A stretch of DNA of 64,000 nt, taken from assembly GCA_947570135.1 (NCBI GenBank), contig CANOTP010000004.1, forward strand, positions 124,001-188,000. Direction: 5' to 3'. The first letter of the stretch is position 1; each line of letters begins with the position of its first letter. Under the pieces are notes generated by a model that worked only from the letters and a program-made list of their open reading frames with translations, made no database searches and was not told where the DNA came from. Source of the stretch: an uncultured Candidatus Melainabacteria bacterium (GTDB lineage: Bacteria; Cyanobacteriota; Vampirovibrionia; Gastranaerophilales; Gastranaerophilaceae). A program made the translations under genes and the position numbers. Positions 47,880 to 57,019 of the stretch are shown here, piece after piece.

Positions 47880-48770
47880 ATGAAAAGATTTTTAATAATT
47901 CTAAGTATATTAATTATGGGAACAGGTGTTTTAGCGCTTGAAGACACGGTATCTCCTGTTACTTTCACTCAAAACGAACGCTGGGGTTTGAAAAATAAAT
48001 CAACGGATACGGTTATTGTTGATGCTGTTTATAAAAAACTTATACCTGTCGGGGATTCATCTTGGATTGTTCAAAATAAACGAAATAAGTTCGGTTTGAT
48101 TGATAATTCCGGGAATATTCTTGTTCCGATAAAATATAACCACGCAGACAGACTTGTAAGTAAGTTTTCAAAATTCGGTAATAACAATGATTACGGGCTT
48201 TATGACGAGAACGGTAAAAATCTTGTCCCACACGAATTTTCAAAGATTGATATATTATACGGTGGAATGTTTTTGACTTATAAAAAGTATAAATACGGAA
48301 TTATTGGGTATGACGGACGGGTTATTTTAGAAAACGAGTTTGATGATATTTATATGCCAAAATCAAATACTATGATTATTTCATATAACGGTAATCAATA
48401 TGAGTTGGAGCAGGTTAACGCGCAAACCCTGACCCTTCCTGCCGATGCTAAAAACGAATTAAAAACACAGGAAGACTTAAATCTGCACAACCTTGTCGTT
48501 AAAACTACCACAATGTCTGGGTATTCGGTTTTAACGTTTTCGGATTATCTGATTAAGATTTTTTCATCAATTTCACCTGCGCATGAAGATACAATTGATG
48601 AACTTATGTTATCTCAAGGGGCTGATACCGTTAATATTTTAATCCGTATGACTTGGATTCCTAAGTATCCGTTTGTTTACGCGCGCAAATACTATGAAAA
48701 TGTACGAAACCCAAACAATGGTCCATTGTCGGGAGTTCGTAACGATTTGAAGCGTCAAATGAATAAATAA
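47880..48770 (+). CDS. Exported WG-repeat protein
   Basis: 296 residues. The signal peptide is MKRFLIILSILIMGTGVLA. It is followed by beta-type WG repeats: RWGLKNKSTDTVIVDAVYKKL, NKFGLIDNSGNILVPIKYNHAD, DYGLYDENGKNLVPHEFSKID, KYGIIGYDGRVILENEFDDIY. The C-terminal 100 residues are helical and different. WG repeats occur in many surface proteins, with binding roles. A TATAAT ends three bases before the ATG, so the mRNA may be leaderless. Divergent from the AsmA-like gene, 55 bases apart. Function unknown. Confidence 0.82.
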   Translation: MKRFLIILSILIMGTGVLALEDTVSPVTFTQNERWGLKNKSTDTVIVDAVYKKLIPVGDSSWIVQNKRNKFGLIDNSGNILVPIKYNHADRLVSKFSKFGNNNDYGLYDENGKNLVPHEFSKIDILYGGMFLTYKKYKYGIIGYDGRVILENEFDDIYMPKSNTMIISYNGNQYELEQVNAQTLTLPADAKNELKTQEDLNLHNLVVKTTTMSGYSVLTFSDYLIKIFSSISPAHEDTIDELMLSQGADTVNILIRMTWIPKYPFVYARKYYENVRNPNNGPLSGVRNDLKRQMNK

Positions 48771-48772
48771 AA

Positions 48773-49423
48773 TTAATGTTGTTCAAAATCAAGCAGGATT
48801 AAAGATGATGATTTGATAAGTCCGATTGCCCATTTTGCAATGATTATGCCGCCTAAAATACCTATAGCAGGATCTAAGAATACAAATCCGCAGTATTTGC
48901 CCAAAAGCAGTGCTCCAATTGCAAGGATTGATGTAAACGCATCAGCTAAAATGTGTAAGTAAGCAGCTTTATAATTAAGGTTTTCATGCTCATATTCTTG
49001 GTGTTCCCTACAATGACTGTGTCCATGGTGATGATGAACTCCGCCCATTACAAGTACGCAGATTAAGTTTACGACAAGTCCGATAACTGCAACGATTATT
49101 GCATCCGTAAACGATATTGATAACGGTTTGAAAAATCTTTCAACAGATTCCCAAATGATAGCAATAGATGTAAAGCCAAGTAGAATTGCGCTTGTATATC
49201 CGCCCAGTGCGTTAAATTTTTCGTCTTTTCCTTGAAATTTAATAGCAAGTAAGCAAACCGCAAGGGTAATACAAAGCGCCAGTGCGTGTGTTCCCATGTG
49301 GAAACCGTCAGCTGTTAGAGCCATTGAATGAGTTGTAATTCCGTAGAATATTTCGGCAAACATTGTAATAAGTGTAATAACAATTACTGCAATTGTTCTC
49401 TTTTTTAAAACTTTGTTATCCAT
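48773..49423 (-). CDS. CDF-family metal efflux transporter (short form)
   Basis: 216 residues with six membrane helices. Metal-site segments are ALTADGFHMGTHALALCI (HxxxH) and HILADAFTSILAIGALLL. A His-rich loop (HHHHGHSHCREHQEYEHE) lies between helices 4 and 5. The cytoplasmic C-terminal domain is absent, as in the DmeF-type (Co/Ni) group. It exports divalent cations in exchange for protons. The adjacent CsoR-family gene, 10 bases upstream on the same strand, is its probable sensor. AGGAGG precedes the ATG. Confidence 0.9.
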   Translation of the reverse strand: MDNKVLKKRTIAVIVITLITMFAEIFYGITTHSMALTADGFHMGTHALALCITLAVCLLAIKFQGKDEKFNALGGYTSAILLGFTSIAIIWESVERFFKPLSISFTDAIIVAVIGLVVNLICVLVMGGVHHHHGHSHCREHQEYEHENLNYKAAYLHILADAFTSILAIGALLLGKYCGFVFLDPAIGILGGIIIAKWAIGLIKSSSLILLDFEQH

Positions 49424-49432
49424 AATTCCTCC

Positions 49433-49708
49433 TTATTTCAGCTTTTCAATATGGTCAACCAACTCATCAATAAGCTCATTACTGTTTTTGTTTTGTTTTA
49501 AGGAATCCGTAATACAGTGTTGCAAATGTCCACGAACAACCTGTTTCCAAACTCCGCGCAGTGCTGATTGGGTTGATATAATTTGGTTCAAAATTTCTAT
49601 ACATTCTCTATCTTGTTCAATCATTCTATTAATTCCGTTTACCTGTCCCGCAATACGGTTTAACCTTGATTCAAGTCTTTTCTTATCTGCTGCTGTAAAA
49701 TGTGTCAT
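49433..49708 (-). CDS. CsoR/RcnR-family metal-sensing repressor, InrS-like ligand set
   Basis: 91 residues, all-helical: THFTAADKKRLESRLNRIAGQVNGINRMIEQDRECIEILNQI. Metal ligands by alignment: His3, Cys36, His61 and Cys65 (GHLQHC; His64 also present). H-C-H-C is the combination of InrS, the nickel sensor of the cyanobacterium Synechocystis. RcnR has H-C-H-H, and CsoR (copper) has x-C-H-C. It should repress itself and the downstream CDF gene until Ni or Co binds. A palindromic tract TATAGTATATAGTCCTATACCCTATA (49735-49760, irregular) near its start could be the operator. Metal identity is inferred. Confidence 0.9.
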   Translation of the reverse strand: MTHFTAADKKRLESRLNRIAGQVNGINRMIEQDRECIEILNQIISTQSALRGVWKQVVRGHLQHCITDSLKQNKNSNELIDELVDHIEKLK

Positions 49709-49858
49709 AATTTATTTCCTTATATAGTATATAGTCCTATACCCTATATTAAACCATGTTTTATTATTTTTCAACCCTATTGTTAAAAAATAATAATCAT
49801 TTTGTTTAAACTTTCAGATAATTTTTTTTGTAAAACAAGCTATTAAAGTGTTATTGCT

Positions 49859-51172
49859 ATGAATTTGACTAATAAATTACTTGCGGCATTAAACGAATTA
49901 ACGATATTAACGCCTGACAGATTTAGTAGTGAGCATAAGTTTGAATCAGGCAGGAAAAGGTGGGTTGCAAATATTTTACCCGTGGAACTTTTGTCAAGAA
50001 GTGTAAAGCAGGCTGTGGAATCGTTGGTTACATTGTGTGAATGTGAACAGTTTTACCAAAGCTTCCCCGATATAATTAATTCCCCTGATTACGGTGATAA
50101 ATGGGGTGTTCGTGCAAATTATATTGAAATAAATAACCGCGCGATAGCCGAAATGCACGGTGACAGAACTAAAAACGGACTGTTTAGCGCGCTGAAGATG
50201 TTGCCTGCGATTCCGCCGTCAGCTAAAAGTTGGGCAAATTGTGTTATTTTATCTCAAATTTTTCCTAATATTTACGGTGACGGGTATAACAAAGCGCCTT
50301 GGGAAGAAAACTCGATTTACGGTATAAAGCTTGGTATAGGGTATAGCAGAAATATAATTAATTTTGAGATTAATGATAAAATTACTCCTGAAGAACAGTT
50401 TAGGATTTTTAATGATTTGGCTCATTTTCATGGGCTTAAGACAGGGTTCAGAACTGTAATATCTGCTGATCAAATCAAGGTTTCTCAGGATTATAAAGAA
50501 GATGTGACTTTTGATTGGAAAAATCCCGAACATCAGGAATTATTTATAAATGAACATGTCAAATTGATAAATTCTGGGTTTGAAGCGATTTTTATTGATT
50601 CTGCAAAGCATATCGGCGGATATGAAATGGAAAATTATACTGGTGTCGGCGCTTTACCTTCGTATGAGCAGATGCAGTATATTTTGCACGAAATAAGAAG
50701 CCGTTCAGGGAAAACAACATTAAGTTTTGTCGGAGAAAAAAGTACGGGCGATTTTAAACGTTATGAAAATTTAGGTTTAACTTCTGGAACTGCTTTTATT
50801 GAACCCGATAATTATGATGAGGTTAAGCATTGGTCAGAAAGATTTAAGTATGACCAAAATTACACACCAGGGATTGAAGTTTCAAATGATAATGATACGG
50901 GCGGCAGGTCTTATGAAGCTCGATTAAACCGTATAAATAATTCTCTGTTCGGGTATGAGTATCCGAGTGATAAACTGCCGAGCTTTATGCAAATGGAAGA
51001 CTTGTTTCCGCTTCGTTATGATACAAATACTCATCATCTTATGATGACAAATCCATCATATTCGACTGACGGAACACCGAAAAGCCATTGGGAAAATTTG
51101 TTTACAAAAGATGACGGAAGAGAATATAACAGGAAAGTTGCTGATTTGTTTATTTACGCTCTAAATTTGTAA
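49859..51172 (+). CDS. Unknown protein, TIM-barrel hydrolase-like pattern
   Basis: 437 residues, no signal peptide. Strand-like segments with acidic ends (GVRANYIEINNRAIAEMHGD, FRTVISADQIKVSQDY, FEAIFIDSAKHIGGY, TTLSFVGEKSTGDFKRY) suggest an alpha-amylase-like or related TIM barrel with candidate acids at ISAD, IDSAKH and VGEKS. No family can be named. The C-terminal part is polar (EDLFPLRYDTNTHHLMMTN). It overlaps the convergent aroA gene by 23 bases. It is not near any carbohydrate gene. Confidence 0.55.
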   Translation: MNLTNKLLAALNELTILTPDRFSSEHKFESGRKRWVANILPVELLSRSVKQAVESLVTLCECEQFYQSFPDIINSPDYGDKWGVRANYIEINNRAIAEMHGDRTKNGLFSALKMLPAIPPSAKSWANCVILSQIFPNIYGDGYNKAPWEENSIYGIKLGIGYSRNIINFEINDKITPEEQFRIFNDLAHFHGLKTGFRTVISADQIKVSQDYKEDVTFDWKNPEHQELFINEHVKLINSGFEAIFIDSAKHIGGYEMENYTGVGALPSYEQMQYILHEIRSRSGKTTLSFVGEKSTGDFKRYENLGLTSGTAFIEPDNYDEVKHWSERFKYDQNYTPGIEVSNDNDTGGRSYEARLNRINNSLFGYEYPSDKLPSFMQMEDLFPLRYDTNTHHLMMTNPSYSTDGTPKSHWENLFTKDDGREYNRKVADLFIYALNL

Positions 51173-52427
51173 AAAGTTTTTCAAAATTCGGGAAAGATAT
51201 ATCAACCCATTCAAACCCGTTGATTGAGATTTCTTTTTGGCAGACAAGTCTTGCAACATACAAGCTCATTGCAAGTCTGTGGTCATGATATGTTTCGACT
51301 TCAACCCCGCCTGCTAAGTCTTTCCCTCGGATAATCATCCCGTCAGGTGTTTCTTCAATATCAGCCCCGAGTTTTTTGAGTTCTGTTACAACAGCTCTTA
51401 TTCTGTCCGATTCTTTGTTTCTTAAATCCTGAGCGTTGGAAATTCGTGTTTCACCTTTTGCTTGGGTAGCCAGTACTGCAATAATCGGGATTTCATCAAT
51501 TAACCTTGGGATAATTTCGCCTTTAATTTCACATCCTTTAAGTTCAGAGTATTCAACCTGAATATCTCCGACGATTTCACCACTTACGTTACGCTCATCA
51601 AGCATTGTCAGGCGCCCGCCCATTTGTTTTACCACTTCTATAATTCCTGCGCGTGTAGGGTTTAAGCCTACATTTTTAAGGATTATTTTAGAATTTGGAA
51701 CGATAAGCCCTGCAACGATAAAAAATGCCGCAGATGAGATATCTCCGCAGATTTCAATATTAAGCGGTGAGAGTTCTGATTTTTCTATGCTTACAGAAGT
51801 TCTGTCAATTGAAATCTTTGCCCCCATTGATTTTAGCATAAGTTCTGTGTGGTTTCTTGAAAGGTAAGGTTCTGTAAAAGTTGTTGTTCTGTTGATATTT
51901 ACCCCCGCAAGAAGAATACAGGATTTAACCTGTGCAGAGGCGATTTTTGAGATGTAATTTATCGGATGAAGTTCGGTGCCGAAAATTTTTAACGGAGCTT
52001 TAAAGTTTTCTGATTTGATTTTTGCGCCCATAAGTTCCAGCGGCTCAATAACACGTTTCATAGGGCGTTTTGAAAGACTCGTGTCACCAATTAAAACGGA
52101 ATTAAAATCCTGTCCTGCAAGAACCCCTGATAAAAGCCTCATTGTAGTACCTGAATTCCCGCAATCTAAATCTACAGAAGGTGCTGTTAGTTTGCCGTTT
52201 GATTTTATTATAACCTCTGATTCGTTTTTTAATTCAATATCAACTCCAAGTTGCTTGAATATTTTCATTGTAGAGTACGGATCTTGACCGTTAGAAAAGT
52301 TTTTTAAAATAGATTTACCGTTGGCTAACGAACCTAAAATTATTCCTCTATGCGAAATTGATTTATCTGAAGGAATTGTAATTTCTCCGCTAAGAGTTTT
52401 AAAATCTTTTTGGACAACTTTTTGCAT
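51150..52427 (-). CDS. aroA: 3-phosphoshikimate 1-carboxyvinyltransferase (EPSP synthase)
   Basis: 425 residues. It joins shikimate-3-phosphate and phosphoenolpyruvate in the shikimate pathway. IPSDKSISHRGIILGSLANG, LDCGNSGTTMRLLSGVLAGQ, RLIDEIPIIAVLATQA and DLRNKESDRIRAVV are the family motifs, and the length is normal. Glyphosate-type class cannot be set here. The gene is transcribed alone and is convergent with the unknown at 49859, overlapping its last 23 bases. Confidence 0.97.
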   Translation of the reverse strand: MQKVVQKDFKTLSGEITIPSDKSISHRGIILGSLANGKSILKNFSNGQDPYSTMKIFKQLGVDIELKNESEVIIKSNGKLTAPSVDLDCGNSGTTMRLLSGVLAGQDFNSVLIGDTSLSKRPMKRVIEPLELMGAKIKSENFKAPLKIFGTELHPINYISKIASAQVKSCILLAGVNINRTTTFTEPYLSRNHTELMLKSMGAKISIDRTSVSIEKSELSPLNIEICGDISSAAFFIVAGLIVPNSKIILKNVGLNPTRAGIIEVVKQMGGRLTMLDERNVSGEIVGDIQVEYSELKGCEIKGEIIPRLIDEIPIIAVLATQAKGETRISNAQDLRNKESDRIRAVVTELKKLGADIEETPDGMIIRGKDLAGGVEVETYHDHRLAMSLYVARLVCQKEISINGFEWVDISFPNFEKLFTNLERK

Positions 52428-52478
52428 AGATTTATTTTAGCATAAAATCATCTTTTTATAGCATTCTTATTTAAGAAT

Positions 52479-53468
52479 ATGTGGTATTATTTTAATATGT
52501 CATATTATGGACGAAGATATACTAAATATGATTTTTATGTAGGTTTAGCAGCATTTGTCGTTGTTGCTATGGTTAAGTTTTGGGTTTATTATCCTACACT
52601 TTGTACTATTATTGCTTTAGTTATAATTTCTTTGACTGTTTTTGGCGGGAATTGGCTTATTGACAGAGATAACAAAAACAGTATCAAAAACGTTCGCCTG
52701 TCTTTGGTGAAAGGGCTTGATACAATCGGAAATGCTCATTGTACCGTGAAATTTGCACCTGATGATAAACTTATTGTTATGGAAAATATTCCACGTAATA
52801 ATCAAAAACAGATGTTTACTTTATTAAAAAAAGACGGATATAAGGTGAATAAATTGTGGAGCGAAGTTTGCAGGATATTTGATGATTATTCTAATGTCAG
52901 AACATTATCACTTCTTCTTGATGTTCCAAACAGTCAGATTGTTACTCTTGAATCAAAAGCAAGACCGATCGAAACCCCTCCTAAGCCACAGACTTCTGCT
53001 CGTCAGATTAATATTGATAACTCAAATATCGGACCAAAATTTGTTGAAATGGGTGCTATAGTACCTGACAGATTTGGAGTAGGCGGAAATGTTCAAAATA
53101 AAGGTTCAGAGGATTTTGTGAACCTTGATAATATAAATAAAGCAAATCCTGTTACTGAAAGAACTCAGCAAGAACCCGAGTTTGTAGAGATGAAAGACGC
53201 CTTTGCAGTTACTTCTACAAAAATTGATGTGAACAGTGTCCAAGCTCCCGAGTTAGCCGTACTCCCGGGGATTAATATAGTTCAGGCAAAAAAACTTGTA
53301 GAACATAGAAATATTAACGGGTTATTTAAATCAGTTGAAGAGTTTATTCAAGTGGCAAACGTCAAACCTCACTTTGTATCAAAAATCAAATCAATGATTG
53401 TTGCAAATTCCATTAATAATAACAGTAACGATGATGACAATTATGAAGGCAGGATTGTTGATTTTTAA
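52479..53468 (+). CDS. Membrane protein with C-terminal helix-hairpin-helix (ComEA-like)
   Basis: 329 residues. Two N-terminal membrane helices (YVGLAAFVVVAMVKFWVYYP, LCTIIALVIISLTVFGGNWLI). A middle soluble part follows, and residues about 250-310 form a helix-hairpin-helix pair: DVNSVQAPELAVLPGINIVQAKKLVEHRNINGLFKSVEEFIQV, the ComEA type that binds DNA without sequence preference. ComEA captures DNA for uptake with type IV pilus machinery, which fits the many prepilins here, though this protein is longer and differently anchored. It overlaps the next gene start by one base. Confidence 0.75.
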   Translation: MWYYFNMSYYGRRYTKYDFYVGLAAFVVVAMVKFWVYYPTLCTIIALVIISLTVFGGNWLIDRDNKNSIKNVRLSLVKGLDTIGNAHCTVKFAPDDKLIVMENIPRNNQKQMFTLLKKDGYKVNKLWSEVCRIFDDYSNVRTLSLLLDVPNSQIVTLESKARPIETPPKPQTSARQINIDNSNIGPKFVEMGAIVPDRFGVGGNVQNKGSEDFVNLDNINKANPVTERTQQEPEFVEMKDAFAVTSTKIDVNSVQAPELAVLPGINIVQAKKLVEHRNINGLFKSVEEFIQVANVKPHFVSKIKSMIVANSINNNSNDDDNYEGRIVDF

Positions 53469-54073
53469 TGTTGGATGTTTATAAGGTTCTAAAAAAAACA
53501 ACGGTAGAAGGTCCTGGAACAAGGTTTTGTATTTGGGTTCAAGGCTGTAAAAAGCATTGTCCTGGGTGTTTTGCCAAAGAAACATGGGCGTTTGGTGTTG
53601 GGAAGAAATACAGTGTTGAAGACTTATTTAAACAAATAAAATCAGAAAAAAATATCGAAGGTGTAACTTTTTTGGGCGGGGAACCCTTTGAGCAGGCTGA
53701 CGAACTTTCACGCCTGGCAGCTTTGATTAAACAAGAAAATTTATCTGTTGTGTGTTTTACGGGATATACAATAGAGGAGCTGCGTGCAAAAAATTCTTCT
53801 TCTGTTGATTCATTTTTAAAAAATATTGATTTGCTTATTGACGGCGGATTTGAAAAAGATAACTTTGACCTGTCACGTCCCTGGGTCGGGTCTTCAAACC
53901 AAAGGTATTTATATCTTACGGATTTTTATTCGCCTGAAGATATTAAATCTTATAAAAACAAAGTAGAAGCAAGAATCTCTTCTGACGGACGCTTAGAGTT
54001 CAACGGAATGGGGGATTTTGAGGCTATCCGTGAAAAATTTTGTTTACAACTTGGTAAAAATATTGTAAAATGA
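53468..54073 (+). CDS. Radical SAM activating enzyme (NrdG/PflA-like)
   Basis: 201 residues. The radical SAM cluster motif CKKHCPGC (CxxxCxxC, about residue 28) lies in GTRFCIWVQGCKKHCPGCF. GVTFLGGEPFEQADELSRL is the GGEP motif. It is most like the anaerobic ribonucleotide reductase activase NrdG, which generates the glycyl radical. No reductase gene is nearby; it lies between the HhH protein and the ycf46 gene. It could instead serve another glycyl-radical enzyme. Confidence 0.88.
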   Translation: MLDVYKVLKKTTVEGPGTRFCIWVQGCKKHCPGCFAKETWAFGVGKKYSVEDLFKQIKSEKNIEGVTFLGGEPFEQADELSRLAALIKQENLSVVCFTGYTIEELRAKNSSSVDSFLKNIDLLIDGGFEKDNFDLSRPWVGSSNQRYLYLTDFYSPEDIKSYKNKVEARISSDGRLEFNGMGDFEAIREKFCLQLGKNIVK

Positions 54074-54096
54074 TTGAAAAACGAGGATTTTAAATT

Positions 54097-55737
54097 ATGG
54101 CAGATAATAAAATTATTACACAACTTTCAATGTTGTTCAGAGCAAGATTCCCATATATCTATATAACTACTTGGGAAGAAGAACGTGCAATATCTTTAAT
54201 TAAAAAGATTGCCGCATCTGAAAAACTAATTAAAGTTCCTCGCGAAGTGTATACTTGGACCCAAACCAATGGTTTTACGCTTGGAAATCAGAAAATAGAC
54301 GGCACGAACAGTCCCGATAAAGCCTTAGAGTTTATTAAAGAATGCAGTAAAAATGCTGTCTTCGTATTATGCGATTTTCATGTGTATTTCGGTGTGAAAG
54401 GGCGTCAGGTTGATTATAACGTTGTAAGACGCTTAAGAGATATTATTGCGGAGCTTAAAACAAGCAGATATCGTAAAAATGTTATATTTATCGCTTCAGA
54501 ACTTTTAATCCCCGAATCTATGCAAAAAGAAGTTACGATACTTGATATGCCGCTTCCTACCTTAGATGAAATTAAAGCTAAGCTTAATAAAATGATCACT
54601 CAAAATAATCAAATTGATACGTCAGGACTTGATGAAGAAGGTAAAGAACGCTTATGTAAAGCTGCACAAGGTTTGACCTTACAAGAAGCAGAAAATGCAT
54701 TTGCTCTTGCTATGGTTAATGACGGAAAAATTGATGGCAAAGATTTAGGCGTAATATTAAGTGAAAAAATGCAGGTTATCAAAAAAACAGGTATTTTAGA
54801 ATTTATCAATACTGATATAAATGTTTCTGATGTTGGTGGGTTGGAAAATCTTAAAAGCTGGCTCAATAAACGTAACAATTCTTGGTCTGAATCAGCTAAA
54901 AAATATTGTTTGCCTGCTCCAAAAGGTGTTTTGATAACAGGTGTTCCTGGCTGCGGTAAGAGTTTGACAGCAAAAGCTATGAGTGCAGCCTGGCAGTTAC
55001 CTTTGTTAAAGCTTGATTTTGGTAAGATTTTCTCAGGAATTGTCGGAAGCTCCGAAGAAAATATGAGAAAAGCTATTAAAACCGCAGAAGCAGTGGCTCC
55101 TTCAATTTTATGGGTTGATGAGATTGAAAAGAGCTTGAGTGGTGTTAATTCCTCTGGAGGAGGAGGTGATAGCGGAACTTCTTCAAGAATTTTTGGGACA
55201 TTTTTAACCTGGATGCAGGAAAAGACTGCTCCTGTTTTTGTAATTGCTACAGCAAACAATATTAGCGGATTACCTGCCGAGCTTTTAAGAAAAGGTCGTT
55301 TTGATGAAATATTTTTTGTAGACCTGCCGACAGAGCGTGAACGTAAAGAAATTTTCAAACTTCACCTTGCCAAAAGGCTTAAAGATAAAGATGTTGCAAG
55401 CAAACTTGAAATAAATGATGAATTATTTGGAAAACTTGCCTCAATGACAGAAGGTTTTGTAGGTGCTGAAATTGAACAAGTTGTGATAACGGCACTTTAT
55501 GAAGCGTTTTTTAACAAGCGTCCTTTAGAATTTGCAGATTTAGAAAACACAATTAAAAATGTTGTACCGTTATCTGTTACACAGAAAGAACAAATTTTAT
55601 CACTTCGTCAGTGGGCAAATATAAGAGCCGTAACCGCAACAAAAAAAGATGATATGGTTCAGTATTCAACTTCAACCGATGATAGTGAAAATGCAGATGT
55701 TAATGCTTCTCGCGGTGGCAGGGCGTTGGATGTATAG
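54097..55737 (+). CDS. ycf46: Ycf46-like AAA+ ATPase
   Basis: 546 residues. The N-terminal part (about 1-220) has ARFPYIYITTWEEERAI, and the C-terminal part is a single AAA+ module: GVLITGVPGCGKSLTAKA (Walker A), APSILWVDEIEKSLSG (Walker B), VFVIATANNISGLPAELLRKGRFDEIFFVDLP (sensor and arginine finger region). This layout and the ITTWEEER-type start match Ycf46 of cyanobacteria and algal plastids, where it affects inorganic-carbon uptake or photosynthesis in some species. Here the organism is likely non-photosynthetic, so the role must be more general. Genes at 55751 and 57020 follow closely in the same direction. Confidence 0.85.
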   Translation: MADNKIITQLSMLFRARFPYIYITTWEEERAISLIKKIAASEKLIKVPREVYTWTQTNGFTLGNQKIDGTNSPDKALEFIKECSKNAVFVLCDFHVYFGVKGRQVDYNVVRRLRDIIAELKTSRYRKNVIFIASELLIPESMQKEVTILDMPLPTLDEIKAKLNKMITQNNQIDTSGLDEEGKERLCKAAQGLTLQEAENAFALAMVNDGKIDGKDLGVILSEKMQVIKKTGILEFINTDINVSDVGGLENLKSWLNKRNNSWSESAKKYCLPAPKGVLITGVPGCGKSLTAKAMSAAWQLPLLKLDFGKIFSGIVGSSEENMRKAIKTAEAVAPSILWVDEIEKSLSGVNSSGGGGDSGTSSRIFGTFLTWMQEKTAPVFVIATANNISGLPAELLRKGRFDEIFFVDLPTERERKEIFKLHLAKRLKDKDVASKLEINDELFGKLASMTEGFVGAEIEQVVITALYEAFFNKRPLEFADLENTIKNVVPLSVTQKEQILSLRQWANIRAVTATKKDDMVQYSTSTDDSENADVNASRGGRALDV

Positions 55738-55750
55738 GGGGTAAAAGACA

Positions 55751-57013
55751 ATGTCGATAACTTTAATGGCTTACCCTATGGCGTTTCTGGTTGCCCCAGA
55801 ATCGGTAAAAGACGAAGGGTTACAAAGAGCTTCTGATAACAAAACTTCAATAATTAATTCAACCTCTCAATTTCTTCGCTCAATAAGAGTTTTAACAAAT
55901 ATTACCTCAGATGAAGTCAACAGTATTATGGCATCTGTTGCGTGTCAACAGATTGATTCCTGCGAGTTTCAGTTATCATCAGGGTTGAAGGTTGAATGGA
56001 ATTTGCACGGTAAATACGCAGTTGCGGAAGTTTTTGGGATTAAAAACCCCGAAAAACTGCAATCAGCAGCCGAAGAGTTTTTTCAAAATTTGGATGCTGT
56101 TGCACAAAGAAATGTGCGGCTTATTGAGTCTGCCGAGTATTTTTATTACAACTACGAAACATCATATCAAAACCTCAAGGATATTTATAATAAATTAAAA
56201 TCAGAAGGTGCCGAGCGTATATTTTCGACATCTGATAATGAAGTAGTTGCAAATGTTGAAGGACAAGATGTTAAATATTTTAAACATGAAGGTGAAAAAA
56301 TTTTTACGCTGGAAGTTGAGCAAGTTGTCCGAATCCTTAATATCGGTATGTCAGGCGGTTATGAGGGTAGAAATGTTTCTTACGGGCTTAAAAATTTAAA
56401 AATTCAAACAAATATTAAACCCGAAGAATTAAAATCTCTATTGTATGAGGCAAATTATCTATATTACGAGGCAGGACACCAAACCCCGTTAAAAAACAGT
56501 GATGCGACTTTAAACTGGTCGTTAAAAGACGGTTATTATACCGCGGAATTCTCAGGAAGTAATAATGCAGCTATAACCAAAGAAGCAGAAATAATTTTTA
56601 GGAAATTAAACCGTGCCTCAGGTCGGGATGTGCGCTATATAAATGACATTTCTACTGCAGTTTATACGTATTCTACAAATTATACGGATAAAGGAATACT
56701 TTTAAACACGCTTGTTGAGCACGGTGCGGAAGAACTTGTCGAAAACGGCGAAGAGGTTTCCTGCAAACTTTTCGGTATGGAAATGGTTTATTACAAAAAA
56801 GACGGTTCGGCGGGGTATACTCTTGATATTACGCAGGTTACAGATAAGGCGGGCTGTGAAGATATTATAAACGATTTGAACGAAGAATACGGGCTTAATA
56901 TTCAGGAAATGACGTATAACAAGATTAAGGAACGTCTTGACCGCGAGAATATGAGGCTTGAATCGGAAGCCGTAATGGAAGATAATTCAATAGTCCTTAC
57001 AATTGAGGTTTAA
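55751..57013 (+). CDS. Unknown protein with internal duplication, partner of the ycf46-like ATPase
   Basis: 420 residues in two halves of about 200. Aligned segments: GLKVEWNLHGKYAVAEVFGI against ATLNWSLKDGYYTAEFSGS; GQDVKYFKHEGEKIFTLEVEQV against GMEMVYYKKDGSAGYTLDITQV; NIYNKLKSEGAERI-type against NTLVEHGAEEL. In cyanobacteria the same slot beside the AAA ATPase and DUF2997 is occupied by Ycf35 (DUF1257), a single-copy protein of similar strand pattern. A duplicated, diverged DUF1257 is plausible but unproven. It starts 13 bases after ycf46 and ends 6 bases before the DUF2997 gene. Confidence 0.65.
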   Translation: MSITLMAYPMAFLVAPESVKDEGLQRASDNKTSIINSTSQFLRSIRVLTNITSDEVNSIMASVACQQIDSCEFQLSSGLKVEWNLHGKYAVAEVFGIKNPEKLQSAAEEFFQNLDAVAQRNVRLIESAEYFYYNYETSYQNLKDIYNKLKSEGAERIFSTSDNEVVANVEGQDVKYFKHEGEKIFTLEVEQVVRILNIGMSGGYEGRNVSYGLKNLKIQTNIKPEELKSLLYEANYLYYEAGHQTPLKNSDATLNWSLKDGYYTAEFSGSNNAAITKEAEIIFRKLNRASGRDVRYINDISTAVYTYSTNYTDKGILLNTLVEHGAEELVENGEEVSCKLFGMEMVYYKKDGSAGYTLDITQVTDKAGCEDIINDLNEEYGLNIQEMTYNKIKERLDRENMRLESEAVMEDNSIVLTIEV

Positions 57014-57019
57014 GATAAT

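Noticed and set aside
54609-55358. Long minus-strand ORF (249 codons) across ycf46
   Set aside because: Shadow of the AAA domain, without SD or motifs.
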